From Roseococcus suduntuyensis (GTDB lineage Bacteria > Pseudomonadota > Alphaproteobacteria > Acetobacterales > Acetobacteraceae): a DNA stretch of 64,000 nucleotides. The DNA lies in contig NZ_JACIDJ010000001.1 in assembly GCF_014196305.1 (NCBI RefSeq), positions 186,001 through 250,000 on the forward strand, read 5' to 3'. The notes below the pieces were generated by a model. That model made no database searches and was not told the origin of the DNA. It worked only from the letters and a program-made list of their open reading frames with translations. The translations under genes were made by a program, and so were the position numbers. Positions 1-8,275 of this stretch are shown here, piece after piece. Numbering within the stretch: position 1 is the first letter of the stretch; the number at the start of each line of letters is the position of its first letter.

Positions 1-61
1 CGGTGGCGATGGCGTCGGGCGCGTGGTCCAGCGGCAGGCGCAGTTCGGTCAGTCTCAGCAT
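1..61 (-). CDS. 5' end of a predicted FAD-dependent oxidoreductase (cut by window edge)
   Basis: An ATG read on the minus strand at 61-59 opens 20 codons that run off the left edge. The visible residues, MLRLTELRLPLDHAPDAIAT, match my memory of the amino terminus of the uncharacterised FAD-dependent dehydrogenase family (COG2509), whose members often begin with a T-E-L-x-L-P-L-D-H stretch. Only 20 residues are seen, so no cofactor motif can be checked. The gene is divergent from the TRAP permease gene, and the two share a leader of about 190 bases. Confidence 0.5.
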   Translation of the reverse strand, partial: MLRLTELRLPLDHAPDAIAT

Positions 62-253
62 GGCTCGTCTCTCAACGGTCCTGGATAGGGCGGCGCGCGG
101 CATTTGGCGACAGGTGGCGTGTCATTCCGTTAACCTGTCATTTCCGCTTGACCTCCGTTGCGTCTGCCGCCATCCGCATCGGCCAAGAATGTCGCGAACG
201 ACACCGGGCGGGCATTGATATTTCACGATGGATTTTCTGGGGGCAGGACACGT
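62..253. promoter_or_regulatory. Divergent intergenic region between the oxidoreductase and TRAP permease genes
   Basis: No credible gene lies here. Two near-copies of the word TGTCATTCCG/TGTCATTTCCG occur at about 119-149, and a TTGACC that could serve as a -35 box lies near 149-154. No well-spaced -10 box is obvious, so the promoter is an inference from the divergent gene order. A GGGGGCAGGA ribosome-binding site at 239-248 precedes the ATG at 254. Confidence 0.35.
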
Positions 254-2266
254 ATGGCGCAGACACGCCCGAACGACGACGTGAACACCGAGATCGAGGA
301 TCTCGAATTCGCCAGCGCGCGGCGCGAACTGCCGGGGCTGCAGGGCATGGTCTGGCGCGCCGCCGCCACCGCCTTCGTGTCCTTCCACCTCTGGATCCTG
401 CTGGTGCAGCCGGTGGACCCCACCGTGTCCCGCGCCATCCACGTCTTCTTCGGCGCCGCACTCGGCTTCGCGCTGTTCGCGCCGCGCGCCAGCACCAACC
501 TGGTGCGCCCGGTCCCGCTGTATGACTGGGTGCTGATCGGCCTCTCCCTCATCATCCCGTTCCACTACATCTTCGACGCCGACGGCATCGAGATGCGCAC
601 CTTCATGGGCCCCAACCTGCAGGACCTGCTGGTGGCCGGCGTGGGCATCCTGCTGGTGCTGGAATTCGCGCGCCGCACGGCAGGGCTGGTGATGCCGCTC
701 ATCGCCGTCACCTTCATCGCCTATTGCTTCGTGGGCCCCTGGATGCCGGGCATCCTGTTCCATCGCGGCGTCGCCTTCGACCAGCTGCTGGTGGAGCTGT
801 TCAACAACAATGGCGTGCTGGGCACCATCGTGCAGGTCAGCGCCAGCTTCATCATCATGTTCGTGGTCTTCGCCACCTTCCTCCAGAAATCCAATGCGGG
901 CGAGTATTTCAACGACGTGGCGCTCGCCCTGGTGGGGCGGCTGCGCGGCGGGCCGGCCAAGGTCACGGTGCTGTCGGGCATCATGTTCGGCGCGGTCTCG
1001 GGCTCGGCGGTGGCCAATGTGGTGGCGTCCGGCGCCTTCACCATCCCCATGATGCGCCGCGTGGGCTATGACCGCGCCACCGCCGGCGCCATCGAGGCCA
1101 CCAGCTCCACCGGCGGACAGATCACCCCGCCCGTCATGGGCGCCGGCGCCTTCATCATGGCCGAGGTGCTGGGCATCCCCTACACCGAGATCGCGCTGGC
1201 GGGCCTCATTCCCGCGCTGCTCTTCTACTGGGCCAACTACACGCATTGCGACCTGAACGCGCGCAAGCTCGGCATCCGGGGCCTGCCGCGCGACGAGCTG
1301 CCGCGCTGGACCACCATCCTGCGCCGCCTCTACATGGCCTCGCCGCTGATCCTGCTGATCTTCATGCTGGTGCAGGGTTTCTCGCCCTTCCGGGCCGCGG
1401 CCTGGGGCATCGCGGCCACGCTGGTCATCATGATCGTCACCTCGCTGGTGCACCGGGTGTGGCTGCAGCGGCAGGGGCTGTTCACCGGCACCGCCTCGGC
1501 CGTCATCGAGACCGTGGCGCAGATCTATGACGCGCTGCACGGCTCCATGAAGGAGGTGATGCAGCTGATTGCCGTCTGCGCCGCGGCGGGCATCGTGGCG
1601 GGCGTCATCGGCGTCACCGGCGTGGGCGGGCGCTTCGCCTCCATGCTGCTGGACGTGGCCGGCGCGTCCTCGCTGTTGGCCATGGTCTTCGCCATGCTGG
1701 TCGCCATCATCCTGGGCATGGGCGTGCCCACCACCGCCGCCTATGCCATCGCGGCGGCCGTGGTGGCGCCAGGCCTGATCCGCATCGGGGTCGAGCCGCT
1801 GGTGGCGCACATGTTCATCTTCTACTTCGCCATCCTCTCGGCCATCACGCCGCCGGTGGCGCTGGCCTCCTTCGCGGCCGCCTCCATGGCCAGGGCGGAC
1901 ATGTGGCAGACCAGCGTGATCGCGCTGAAACTGGGGCTGGCCACCTTCATCGTGCCCTACATGTTCTGGCTCTCGCCCGCGCTGCTGGCGCAGGGCTCGC
2001 TGATCGAGATCGCGCCCGCGCTGATCACCGCGCTGGGCGGCGTCTGGTTCCTCGCCTGCGCGACCGAGGGATGGATGCTGAACGGGCCGCTGAACCCCGT
2101 GCTGCGCTTCGTCTCGGGCAGCGCGGGCTTCATGATGATGATCCCGGAATCCATGACGGACCTCACGGGCATCACCATCGGCGTCGCGCTGTTCCTGTGG
2201 CAGCGCCGCGCCTATCCGGTCGAGGGCATGGTCACGCTGCCAAGGCCGGTCGAGCGGCGCTCATAA
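254..2266 (+). CDS. TRAP transporter permease, fused 4TM/12TM type
   Basis: A 670-residue polytopic inner-membrane protein. It joins the small DctQ-like and large DctM-like TRAP subunits in one chain, the form that pairs with TAXI-type binding proteins. The DctM signature is clear: a GAVSGSAVANV motif near residue 246 followed by SSTGGQITPPVMGAGAF, and a second half-site with LGMGVPTTAAYA near residue 486 and AITPPVALASFAAAS. Such transporters use an ion gradient to import organic acids. The reading frame opens upstream at 158, but the ATG at 254 has a purine-rich Shine-Dalgarno sequence and a normal start, so it is preferred. The TAXI binding-protein gene follows after a hairpin. The substrate cannot be read from sequence. 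Confidence 0.92.
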   Translation: MAQTRPNDDVNTEIEDLEFASARRELPGLQGMVWRAAATAFVSFHLWILLVQPVDPTVSRAIHVFFGAALGFALFAPRASTNLVRPVPLYDWVLIGLSLIIPFHYIFDADGIEMRTFMGPNLQDLLVAGVGILLVLEFARRTAGLVMPLIAVTFIAYCFVGPWMPGILFHRGVAFDQLLVELFNNNGVLGTIVQVSASFIIMFVVFATFLQKSNAGEYFNDVALALVGRLRGGPAKVTVLSGIMFGAVSGSAVANVVASGAFTIPMMRRVGYDRATAGAIEATSSTGGQITPPVMGAGAFIMAEVLGIPYTEIALAGLIPALLFYWANYTHCDLNARKLGIRGLPRDELPRWTTILRRLYMASPLILLIFMLVQGFSPFRAAAWGIAATLVIMIVTSLVHRVWLQRQGLFTGTASAVIETVAQIYDALHGSMKEVMQLIAVCAAAGIVAGVIGVTGVGGRFASMLLDVAGASSLLAMVFAMLVAIILGMGVPTTAAYAIAAAVVAPGLIRIGVEPLVAHMFIFYFAILSAITPPVALASFAAASMARADMWQTSVIALKLGLATFIVPYMFWLSPALLAQGSLIEIAPALITALGGVWFLACATEGWMLNGPLNPVLRFVSGSAGFMMMIPESMTDLTGITIGVALFLWQRRAYPVEGMVTLPRPVERRS

Positions 2267-2271
2267 ACACA

Positions 2272-2297
2272 TCTGCCCCGGAATGAACCGGGGCAGA
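2272..2297 (+). terminator. Hairpin between TRAP permease and binding-protein genes
   Basis: A perfect 10-bp inverted repeat (TCTGCCCCGG / CCGGGGCAGA, loop AATGAA) lies six bases after the permease stop codon and 150 bases before the binding-protein gene. No strong T-run follows. It could end or attenuate the permease transcript, or act as a barrier to RNA decay. Confidence 0.6.
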
Positions 2298-2446
2298 AAT
2301 TCCTTGATCCCCCTCTCCTCCCGCAACACCATGAACCGGGGACGCAAAGCCCCCGCATGTGAAGCAACGACAGGCTGCCGGGCAATGACCCGGCCGGCCG
2401 CCACATGGGCGGACCGGCCCGCGCGGCCATCAGGGAGTGAGACGAC

Positions 2447-3463
2447 ATGAACGATTTCGGCCGGAGAGCGCTCGGCCTGGGCGCGGCCGCCGCCACGCTC
2501 GGCGCCACCACCGCAAGCGCGCAGAACGCACGTTCCTATGTGCTGACCACCGCCACCATCGGCGGCACCTATTATCCGGTGGGCGTGGCGCTGGCGACAC
2601 TCATCAAGGTGAAGCTCCAGGCGCAGCTGGGCCTGGACATGAGCGCCATCAGCTCCGCCGGCTCCACCGAGAACGTCCGGCTGATGCGCGAGAACCAGGC
2701 GCAGTTCGCCATCCTGCAGGGCCTCGTCGCGCAGTTCGCGGGCGAGGGCGCCGGGCCCTTCGCCAATGCCGGGGCGCAGCGCAACATCCGCGGCATCCTG
2801 CCGCTGTGGTACAATTTCGAGCAGTTCGTGGTCGAGCGCTCGCTCGCCACCACCGGGCGCATCATGGACATGAAGAACCTGGAGGGCGGGCGGCGCTTCT
2901 CCATGGGCGCGCGCGGCTCGGGGCTGGAGACCATGCACCTGTGGCTGTTCCCCAATCTCGGCGTGGACCACACCAAGATGGACCTCGTCTACCAGGGCTA
3001 TGGGCCGAGCGCGGAATCGCTCATGAACGGCTCCATCCACGGCACGAATTTCGAGGCGGGCCTGCCCACCGGCGCCGTCACACAGGCCTTCGCCCGCGCG
3101 GGGGCCAGGCTGCGCTTCCTGCAATGGAATGACGAGGACATCCGCCGCGGCAATGGCCGTGCCTCGCTGCTGGTGAAGGGCCTCATCCCCGCCGGCACCT
3201 ATCCCGGCCAGACGGAGGAATGGACCACGGCCAAGCTGCCCAACTACTTCGCCTGCAACGCGGCCGTGCCGGAGGAGGATGTCTATCTCGTCACCAAGAC
3301 GATCTTCGAGAATCTGCCCTTCCTCAACAACATCCATGCCGCCACGCGGGAGATCAACCTGGAGGAATCGCTCGGCGGCTACCCCTTCCCGCTGCACCCC
3401 GGCGCCATCCGCTACTACCGCGAGCGGGGGCTGAACGTACCGGCGAACCTCGTGCCGGCGTAA
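2447..3463 (+). CDS. TAXI family TRAP transporter solute-binding subunit
   Basis: A 338-residue periplasmic protein that would capture substrate for the fused TRAP permease immediately upstream. The first 26 residues form an export signal with a twin arginine (GRRAL), an Ala-rich hydrophobic core and a TASAQ cleavage region. The mature part starts with YVLTTATIGGTYYPVG, the glycine-rich opening typical of TAXI proteins, followed by the family-like segments SAGSTENVRLM and GARGSGLET. Length agrees with the family. The ATG is preceded by a good AGGGAG Shine-Dalgarno. The 180-base gap holds the 2272-2297 hairpin, so levels of the two proteins may be set separately. Confidence 0.93.
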   Translation: MNDFGRRALGLGAAAATLGATTASAQNARSYVLTTATIGGTYYPVGVALATLIKVKLQAQLGLDMSAISSAGSTENVRLMRENQAQFAILQGLVAQFAGEGAGPFANAGAQRNIRGILPLWYNFEQFVVERSLATTGRIMDMKNLEGGRRFSMGARGSGLETMHLWLFPNLGVDHTKMDLVYQGYGPSAESLMNGSIHGTNFEAGLPTGAVTQAFARAGARLRFLQWNDEDIRRGNGRASLLVKGLIPAGTYPGQTEEWTTAKLPNYFACNAAVPEEDVYLVTKTIFENLPFLNNIHAATREINLEESLGGYPFPLHPGAIRYYRERGLNVPANLVPA

Positions 3464-3532
3464 GCCGGCGCTGCCACCCCGGCGGAAGCCGGCGCTGGAG
3501 TTGGGGCGGTGTTGGGTCTATCTCACCGCCCC

Positions 3533-5182
3533 ATGGACCAGCAGCCCGAGACCAACACCCGCGCCGGCCTCGCCCAGGATGCGGTGGCGCGCGACGCCGC
3601 CCAGCAATCCGCGCGCCGGCGCACCTTCGCCATCATCGCCCACCCCGATGCCGGCAAGACCACGCTGACGGAAAAGCTGCTGCTGAAGGGCGGCGCCATC
3701 CAGCTGGCGGGCGCCGTGCGCGCCAAGGGCAATGCGCGGCGCACCCGCTCGGACTGGATGAAGATCGAGCAGGACCGCGGCATCTCGGTCGCCACCAGCG
3801 TGATGACCTTCGAGCGCGACAATCTCATCTTCAACCTGCTGGACACGCCGGGCCACGAGGATTTCTCCGAGGACACCTACCGGACCCTGACCGCCGTGGA
3901 CGCCGCCGTCATGGTGCTGGACGGCGCCAAGGGCATCGAGGCGCAGACGCTGAAGTTGTTCGAGGTGTGCCGCCTGCGCGACATCCCCATCGTCACCTTT
4001 ATCAACAAGATGGACCGCGAGGGGCGCGACCCCATGGACCTTCTCGACGAGATCGAGAAGACCCTGGCGCTGGACGTGACGCCCGCCGCCTGGCCCATCG
4101 GCCAGGGGCGCGACCTGCTCGGGGTCTATGACATCGTGAACCCCGCGCTCCGCCTGCTGGGCGAGGAGGGCGACGAGGTGATCCCCGTCTCCGGCCTCGA
4201 CGACCCCATCCTGGACGCCCGCATCCCAGCGCCCCTGCTGGCGGAACTGCGCGAACAGGTGGGCCTGGTCACCATGGGCTACCCGGAATTCGACATGGAT
4301 GCCTTCCTGCAAGGCACCATGACGCCCGTCTTCTTCGGCAGCGCGCTGCGCGACTTCGGCGTGGGGCAATTGCTGGACGGCCTCGGCCGCATGGCCCCCC
4401 CGCCCCGCGCCCGCGCGGCCGACACGCGCGACGTGGTGCCCGGCGAGGGCCGGCTTTCCGGCTTCGTGTTCAAGGTCCAGGCCAACATGGACCCCAACCA
4501 CCGGGACCGCGTGGCCTTCCTGCGCATCTGCTCCGGCCGGCTGGAGAAGGGCATGCGCCTGACCCAGACCCGCACCGGCAAGCAGGTGCCCGTCAACGCC
4601 CCCCTCTTCTTCTTCGCCAAGGACCGCCAGGTGGCGGAAGAAGCCTGGCCCGGCGACGTGGTGGGCATCGCCAACCACGGCACCCTGCGCATCGGCGACA
4701 CGCTGACGGAGGGCGAGGCCCTGAACTTCCGTGGCGTGCCCTCCTTCGCGCCCGAACACCTCCGCCGCGCCCGGCTGGAGGACCCCATGCTGGCCAAGAA
4801 GCTCAAGAAAGCCTTGGAACAATTGGCGGATGAGGGGGTGGTGCAGCTCTTTCGCCCCCTCGACGGCTCTCCACCTGTGGTTGGCGTGGTGGGTCTGCTG
4901 CAGCTCGACGTGCTGGCCAGCCGAATCAAGGTGGAATACGGCGTGCCGGTCAGCTTCGAGGCGACGCATTGGGACCAGCTGCGCTGGTTCGCCTCCGACG
5001 ACAAGGATGCGGTGGAACGCTTCACCCGCCAGCACAAGGCCGACCTCGCCGAGGACCATGACGGCGAGATGGTGGCCTTCTTCACCTCCGACTGGCGCCG
5101 CCGCCGGGCCGAGGAGGAATTCCCGGCCCTGACCTTCCACGCCGTGCGCGAACAACACGGGCTGGCCAAGCCGGACGGCTGA
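3533..5182 (+). CDS. prfC: Peptide chain release factor 3
   Basis: A translational GTPase that removes release factors RF1 and RF2 from the ribosome after peptide release. With the ATG at 3533 it has 549 residues, close to the roughly 530 of characterised RF3. The G1 loop AHPDAGKT is at residues 36-43, the G3 motif DTPGHEDFSEDT near 104, and the G4 motif NKMDR near 157. RF3-type domain II and III blocks follow (KVQANMDPNHRDRVAF, GVVGLLQLDVL). An in-frame start eight codons upstream (3509) is possible, and neither start has a strong Shine-Dalgarno. It lies 69 bases after the TAXI gene but is functionally unrelated to it. Confidence 0.95.
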   Translation: MDQQPETNTRAGLAQDAVARDAAQQSARRRTFAIIAHPDAGKTTLTEKLLLKGGAIQLAGAVRAKGNARRTRSDWMKIEQDRGISVATSVMTFERDNLIFNLLDTPGHEDFSEDTYRTLTAVDAAVMVLDGAKGIEAQTLKLFEVCRLRDIPIVTFINKMDREGRDPMDLLDEIEKTLALDVTPAAWPIGQGRDLLGVYDIVNPALRLLGEEGDEVIPVSGLDDPILDARIPAPLLAELREQVGLVTMGYPEFDMDAFLQGTMTPVFFGSALRDFGVGQLLDGLGRMAPPPRARAADTRDVVPGEGRLSGFVFKVQANMDPNHRDRVAFLRICSGRLEKGMRLTQTRTGKQVPVNAPLFFFAKDRQVAEEAWPGDVVGIANHGTLRIGDTLTEGEALNFRGVPSFAPEHLRRARLEDPMLAKKLKKALEQLADEGVVQLFRPLDGSPPVVGVVGLLQLDVLASRIKVEYGVPVSFEATHWDQLRWFASDDKDAVERFTRQHKADLAEDHDGEMVAFFTSDWRRRRAEEEFPALTFHAVREQHGLAKPDG

Positions 5183-5186
5183 TGCT

Positions 5187-5314
5187 CAACTCCAGGTGGC
5201 GAAAGCGCCTGGCAGTTGACGCACCGCAATGCATCCTTCGCCCCTCCTGGCGCAGGATGCTCCCGGGTCGCGCCGCGAGGCGCGCGCCAGGAGGTCGCGC
5301 GCGAGGCGCGCGCC
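5187..5314 (+). repeat. Structured leader: terminator-like hairpins and a 26-bp direct repeat
   Basis: Right after the prfC stop, 5187-5218 can fold into a long imperfect hairpin (outer CAACT/AGTTG, inner CCAGG/CCTGG, loop AAAG), a likely prfC terminator. A second inverted repeat (GCATCCT / AGGATGC) spans 5231-5260. The 14-base word GCGAGGCGCGCGCC then occurs twice, at 5275-5288 and 5301-5314, with a 26-base period. This is the leader of the four-binding-protein operon, and I see no standard promoter in it. Confidence 0.55.
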
Positions 5315-5328
5315 GGGAGTAGAACCAG

Positions 5329-6171
5329 ATGCCGCGCCGGGCACCATCGCCACCACCACCACCAGACCGCCGCGCCCTGCTTCGCGCCGGCGCCGCGCTG
5401 GTGCCGCTGCTGGCTGCCCCCGCCCGCGCGGGGAACCATGACCAGGCCTGGCGCCGCATCCTCGCCCAGGGTCGCATCCGCTTCGCCAGCGGCATCTGGA
5501 TGGCGCGGCTTCCCGTGCCGCCCACCCCGGCGCCGGAGCCGGTGGAGGACCCCTTCCACACCGCCCTCGCCACCCACCTCGCCGCCACGCTGGGGCTGCG
5601 GCACAGCTTCGACCCGCCTCGGCGCGCCTTCGAGACCATGCGGCGGGTGGTGACGGGCGAGGTGGATGTGGCGCTCGGCCCCATGCTCAACCGCCTGACC
5701 GCGCGGCAGCTCATGTTCACCCCCCCCTATGCCGAGCTGGAGACCGTGATCCTCTCCGCCCATGTCGCGCGCCGCCGCCGCCTCGCGGATTGGAGCGGGC
5801 TGCGGCTCGGCCTGCAGGATGGCTATGTGGCGCACCTGACCAATCTGGGCTTCGACCTGGAACAGGCCCGCGCCCAGCCCTTCGCCGAGCAGGCCGCGCT
5901 GGAGGGGGCGTTGCTCGACGGCGAGCTCGATGCCCTCATCACCACCAATGTGACGGCGCGCAACATCATGGCGCGCCACCCCGGCAGGGGCTTCGGCATC
6001 CGCACCTCCCTCACCCCGCATCTGCACGGGGCGGCGGTGCGCTTCGGCGAGCACGAATTGCTGCGCGCCATCACCATCGCCCTGCACGCCGTCCGGGAGG
6101 ACGGCACGCTGGCCCATCTCTTCGCATTGCATGCCGGGGCGCCGCTGGTGCCCCCGCGGGAAGGCCTCTGA
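5329..6171 (+). CDS. Family 3 ABC-type solute-binding protein (first of four)
   Basis: A 280-residue protein with an export signal of about 33 residues (RR motif, then an Ala/Leu-rich core ending PARA). The body has the layout of amino-acid-type (family 3) binding proteins: an opening beta strand after ILAQGRIRFASG, a DVALGPML segment, LMFTPPYAELETVILSA, and DALITTNVTA for the second lobe. Family members bind polar small molecules in the periplasm, but the usual binding residues are not conserved enough here to name a ligand. The start has a GGGAG Shine-Dalgarno nine bases upstream. It opens a run of four binding-protein genes with gaps of five bases or overlaps of four, and no membrane or ATPase subunit. 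Confidence 0.82.
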   Translation: MPRRAPSPPPPPDRRALLRAGAALVPLLAAPARAGNHDQAWRRILAQGRIRFASGIWMARLPVPPTPAPEPVEDPFHTALATHLAATLGLRHSFDPPRRAFETMRRVVTGEVDVALGPMLNRLTARQLMFTPPYAELETVILSAHVARRRRLADWSGLRLGLQDGYVAHLTNLGFDLEQARAQPFAEQAALEGALLDGELDALITTNVTARNIMARHPGRGFGIRTSLTPHLHGAAVRFGEHELLRAITIALHAVREDGTLAHLFALHAGAPLVPPREGL

Positions 6172-6176
6172 TACCC

Positions 6177-7493
6177 ATGACGCTCCTGCCACGCCGCGCG
6201 CTCGGCGCGCTGCTCGCCACGCCCTGGGTCGCGCCCGCCGCCGCCCAGCCCCGCCCCTCGGTGCATTTCCTGAGCTGGACGGCGGTGCTGGACAGCCTGC
6301 GCGCGCAATTCGCGGAATTCACACGGGCCAGCGGCGTCACGGTGCGGCACCAGCATGTGCCCTGGATCTCCTACCGCCCGGCGCTGCTGGCCCAGCTGCG
6401 CGCAACGGCGGCGGCGGATGTGGTCCTGATGTCCGATGCCTGGCTGCCGGAGGTGGCAGGCTCCGGGCTGCTGGCGCCCATTGACGCCATGCCCGCGCTG
6501 ACCCGCTTCAACGCCGAGGCCGCGCCCGCCTGCACGGAGGCCATGCGCCATGGCGGGCAACAATATGGCCTCGCCTACTACACGGACAGCATTGGTTTCT
6601 TCTACCATCGCGGCCTGTTGCAGGCGGCGGGCATCGTCACCCCGCCCACGAGCTGGGAGGAGGTGATGGACCATTGCCGCCGCATCCGGTCGCTCGGGAT
6701 CGCCCGCTTCCCCATGGGGCTGCCGCTCGCGGGCGACCCCTGGCTGATCGAGCTGCTCTCCACCCTCGTCTTCAGCCATGGCGGCCGCTTCGTGGACGAT
6801 GCGCGCGTCAGCGTGATGGCCGAGGCCGGGCGCGGCATCATCCCCACCCTGGCCTTCCTGCGCGACATGATCCACCGCCACCAGGCCCTGGACCCGACCA
6901 GCCCCGGCCAGGACGAGGTGGGCGTGGCCCGCGCCTTCGCAGAGGGCCGCCACGCCTTCGCCCTCCTGCCCAGCTACCGCCTGCGCTTCCTGAACAATCC
7001 GCTGACCTCGGACGTGGCGGGCCAGGCGCGGCTGGGGCTGATGCCGGTGGGCGGCGCGCAGCATGACCCCGCCACCTGCGGCTGGGTGCGCTTCTACGCC
7101 ATCTCGGCCGCGGCCGCGCGGGATGCGGGGCGGCTCGCCCGCGCCGGCGCCTTCCTCTCGGCCTTCGGCGGGCATGACGCGACGGGGGCCTACACCATGC
7201 AGCGGCGCCTCTTCGTGAATGACGGCCTGCCCTTCTGCACCCTGCCCCTGCTGGATGACCCGCGGGTCAGCGACGTGCTGGTGGCCGCCGGCGAAAACCC
7301 CGAATGGCGCGCGCTGCATTTGGCCTCGGCCCGCAACAAGGACGTGATCGCCCCCTGGTTCGGCAACTGGCAGGGCGTGACGAACGAGATCTGGCGCGCC
7401 GTGGCGCTGGACCGGCTGGCGCCCGAGGCGGCGGCGCAGATGGCCCATGCCCTCTGGGTGCAGCTCTGCGACGCCTGCCGGCCGCGGCCATGA
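6177..7493 (+). CDS. Family 1 extracellular solute-binding protein (second of four)
   Basis: A 438-residue protein of the sugar-type (family 1) binding-protein fold. It has a short signal (LLPRRALGALL... ending PAAAQ) and then VHFLSWTAVLDSLRAQFAEF, the usual opening strand and helix. Further family traits are ADVVLMSDAWLPEVAGSGLL, YYTDSIGFFYHRGLL near residue 145, and a Trp-rich carboxy-terminal half. Such proteins normally feed carbohydrate or polyol ABC importers, but no importer genes are adjacent. The ATG at 6177 lies five bases after the previous stop. A longer upstream in-frame extension overlaps the preceding gene and is rejected. The gene overlaps the next by four bases (ATGA), so translation is probably coupled. 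Confidence 0.85.
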   Translation: MTLLPRRALGALLATPWVAPAAAQPRPSVHFLSWTAVLDSLRAQFAEFTRASGVTVRHQHVPWISYRPALLAQLRATAAADVVLMSDAWLPEVAGSGLLAPIDAMPALTRFNAEAAPACTEAMRHGGQQYGLAYYTDSIGFFYHRGLLQAAGIVTPPTSWEEVMDHCRRIRSLGIARFPMGLPLAGDPWLIELLSTLVFSHGGRFVDDARVSVMAEAGRGIIPTLAFLRDMIHRHQALDPTSPGQDEVGVARAFAEGRHAFALLPSYRLRFLNNPLTSDVAGQARLGLMPVGGAQHDPATCGWVRFYAISAAAARDAGRLARAGAFLSAFGGHDATGAYTMQRRLFVNDGLPFCTLPLLDDPRVSDVLVAAGENPEWRALHLASARNKDVIAPWFGNWQGVTNEIWRAVALDRLAPEAAAQMAHALWVQLCDACRPRP

Positions 7494-8275
7494 GGGCACC
7501 GCCCCTCACCCGCCGCACCGCCCTGGCCGCCGGGCTGCTGCTGCCCGGCACCGCCCGGGCCGATGGCAGTTTCGCCGCGATCCGCGCGGCGGGCCGGCTG
7601 CGCCTCGGCCTGCTGGTGGACGACACGCCCATGGCCTTCCGCAACCACGGCACCCAACTGGACGGCATGGCGGTGGCGGTGGGCGCGGCCATGGCCTTCG
7701 GCATGGGCGTGCAGCCCGATTTCGACCTCACCACCTATGGCGACCAGGTGGACGCCCTGCGCGAGGGCCGCTTCGACCTGCTGCTGACCGCGCCGGCCAT
7801 GACGCTGGAAGCCGCGCGGGTGATGATGTTCTCCACCCCCTATGCCGAGCTGGACTGGCACCTCCTGGCGCGGCGCGACCTGCCGCTGCCCGGCCTGGAC
7901 GAGTTGGGCCGCCGCCCCCTGGTGCAGCTGCGCGGCTGGAACAGCGTCTTCGGCAACCAGCTGCTGGGCGAGCGCCCGCGCCATCTGCTGCTGCGCCAGG
8001 ACTGGCGCGGGATCGCGGAGGCGCTGGCGGATGGCGAGGCCGAGGCCGCCATCGTGCCCGCCACCCTGGCCGCGCGCATCACCGAGACGCTGCCCGCGAT
8101 CGAGACCAAGTCCAGCCTGGGCCGCGCGCTGATGGCCATCACGGCGCCCTTCGGCGCGCATGACCTGCTGGAGGCGGTGAACGCCCAGCTTCTGCTGCTG
8201 CGGCAGCGCGGGGTGCTGGCCATCCTCCACCAGCATTTCCTCGGCACGCGGCTGCGCGTGGGCGGCGCGCCATGA
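7490..8275 (+). CDS. Family 3 solute-binding protein (third of four)
   Basis: A 261-residue exported protein with a signal peptide containing TRRTALAAGLLLPG and a likely cut after TARA. Family 3 features are FAAIRAAGRLRLGLLVDDTP, DGMAVAVGAAMAFGMGV, the ligand-pocket-like stretch DQVDALREGRFDLLL, and MMFSTPYAELDWHLLA. The start is fixed by the ATGA overlap with the preceding gene, and its own end overlaps the next gene the same way. It resembles the first and fourth proteins in architecture more than in residues, which suggests old divergence and not a recent tandem duplication. The ligand is unknown. Confidence 0.82.
   Translation: MRAPPLTRRTALAAGLLLPGTARADGSFAAIRAAGRLRLGLLVDDTPMAFRNHGTQLDGMAVAVGAAMAFGMGVQPDFDLTTYGDQVDALREGRFDLLLTAPAMTLEAARVMMFSTPYAELDWHLLARRDLPLPGLDELGRRPLVQLRGWNSVFGNQLLGERPRHLLLRQDWRGIAEALADGEAEAAIVPATLAARITETLPAIETKSSLGRALMAITAPFGAHDLLEAVNAQLLLLRQRGVLAILHQHFLGTRLRVGGAP

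Noticed and set aside
122..1810. Long minus-strand open frame rich in His, Asp and Gly opposite the TRAP permease gene
   Set aside because: It is a shadow of a G+C-rich gene. The composition is unlike any protein family, and the plus-strand frame has clear TRAP motifs.
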